32,435 nt of DNA, from positions 1 through 32,435 of the forward strand of contig JBKDGH010000018.1 of NCBI GenBank assembly GCA_046336655.1, in the 5' to 3' direction. Made by a program: the position numbers and the translations under genes. The notes under the pieces were generated by a model, which did not search any database, was not told where the DNA came from, and was given only the letters and a program-made list of their open reading frames with translations. Shown here piece after piece: positions 32,085 to 32,435 of this stretch. Numbering within the stretch: position 1 is the first letter of the stretch; the number at the start of each line of letters is the position of its first letter. This DNA is from CANGTU01 sp046336655 (GTDB taxonomy: Bacteria; Bacteroidota; Bacteroidia; Flavobacteriales_D; Sanyastnellaceae).

Positions 32085-32435
32085 TGAAAGTATTTGTCGA
32101 TACCAATGTTATTATCGACCTATTGGCAGATCGCAAGCCACATAGCAAGTTTGCGGTGGCATTGTTTCAAAAGGCCGAGGCGATGGAGGTGGAATTGTAC
32201 ACGTCATCTCATTCGATAGCAACGACCTATTTAGTTCTCAAGAAGTTTTCAGACGACAAAAAACTACGTGCTGTTCTTTCGGATTTGTTGCATTATGTAA
32301 GCATCATTCCAATCGATATTAATTTGATTCGCAGGGGACTAAATTCGAAGTATAAGGATTTCGAGGATGGGCTTCAAATTCTTTGTGCGCAATCAATTGA
32401 TCAGATGGATTGCATCGTTACGAGAGACCTGAAGG
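32081..32435 (+). CDS. PIN-domain toxin (VapC-like), 3' end outside the window
   Basis: The reading frame starts at ATG 32081 (or ATG 32084) and is open to the window edge, so about 118 residues are seen. It begins with the PIN motif KVFVDTNVIIDLLADRKPHS, where the Asp of VDTN is the first metal ligand. Further along are YTSSHSIATTYLVLKK and a C-terminal acidic region (QSIDQMDCIVTRDLK), in which the D-x-x-x-T-R-D pattern supplies the remaining ligands. PIN toxins cleave RNA with Mg2+ ions. The overlap with the antitoxin gene means coupled translation. Only a few residues at the end are missing if it is of normal length (about 130-140). Confidence 0.88.
   Translation, partial: MMKVFVDTNVIIDLLADRKPHSKFAVALFQKAEAMEVELYTSSHSIATTYLVLKKFSDDKKLRAVLSDLLHYVSIIPIDINLIRRGLNSKYKDFEDGLQILCAQSIDQMDCIVTRDLK

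Overview
The window comes from a member of the Bacteroidota with roughly balanced base composition. The signs are: a glutamine synthetase of type III, a PorE-like type IX secretion (T9SS) periplasmic protein, a giant secreted adhesin ending in a gliding-motility/T9SS type B sorting domain, -7 promoter elements of the Bacteroidota form TAnnTTTG or TAnnTTCG, few Shine-Dalgarno sequences, and lipoproteins with the C-KKDED type of surface signal. I cannot place it below phylum level.

Left end (1-3500) is accessory DNA. It holds the tail of an A+T-rich membrane protein gene, two tandem minus-strand tyrosine recombinases (one with an intact active site, one with it degraded), a frameshifted outer-membrane protein gene, a tandem heptamer array, tRNA-Arg(CCG), two overlapping small ORFs, and initiator tRNA-Met with its terminator.

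The middle (3500-21200) is mostly core genome. era-ispE run rightward and meet tgt-lptG end to end. Next come a small secreted protein and a 1085-residue SprB-repeat adhesin, an Hsp20 chaperone, an OmpA-domain envelope protein, GSIII glutamine synthetase, the PorE-like protein, and a tight purM-prfA-pyrF operon. The adhesin is a likely T9SS client and the PorE-like protein a likely T9SS part, so secretion machinery and cargo lie about 5 kb apart.

The right part (21200-32435) is accessory again. Just after pyrF are two tandem long palindromes built from eight GTAC half-sites, followed by a second heptamer array. Then come an outer-membrane protein, a membrane-anchored Ntn-hydrolase, an XRE-regulator/coiled-coil operon preceded by an elaborate operator, two tandem seven-bladed-propeller lipoproteins (one frameshifted near its end), a DUF433/DUF5615 toxin-antitoxin pair behind a textbook promoter, a decayed DUF2268 gene joined to an Ig-like tail, a cysteine-motif protein, a secreted Cys-rich protein, and a DUF6364-like/PIN toxin-antitoxin pair that runs off the end.

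The most unusual signal is that the GTAC palindromes and the XRE operator share one layout: two direct half-sites 14 bp apart, a 12-14 bp gap, then the two inverted half-sites 14 bp apart, with similar half-site sequence (ATTTGTASC). The two 70-bp, ten-unit heptamer arrays are the second notable feature.
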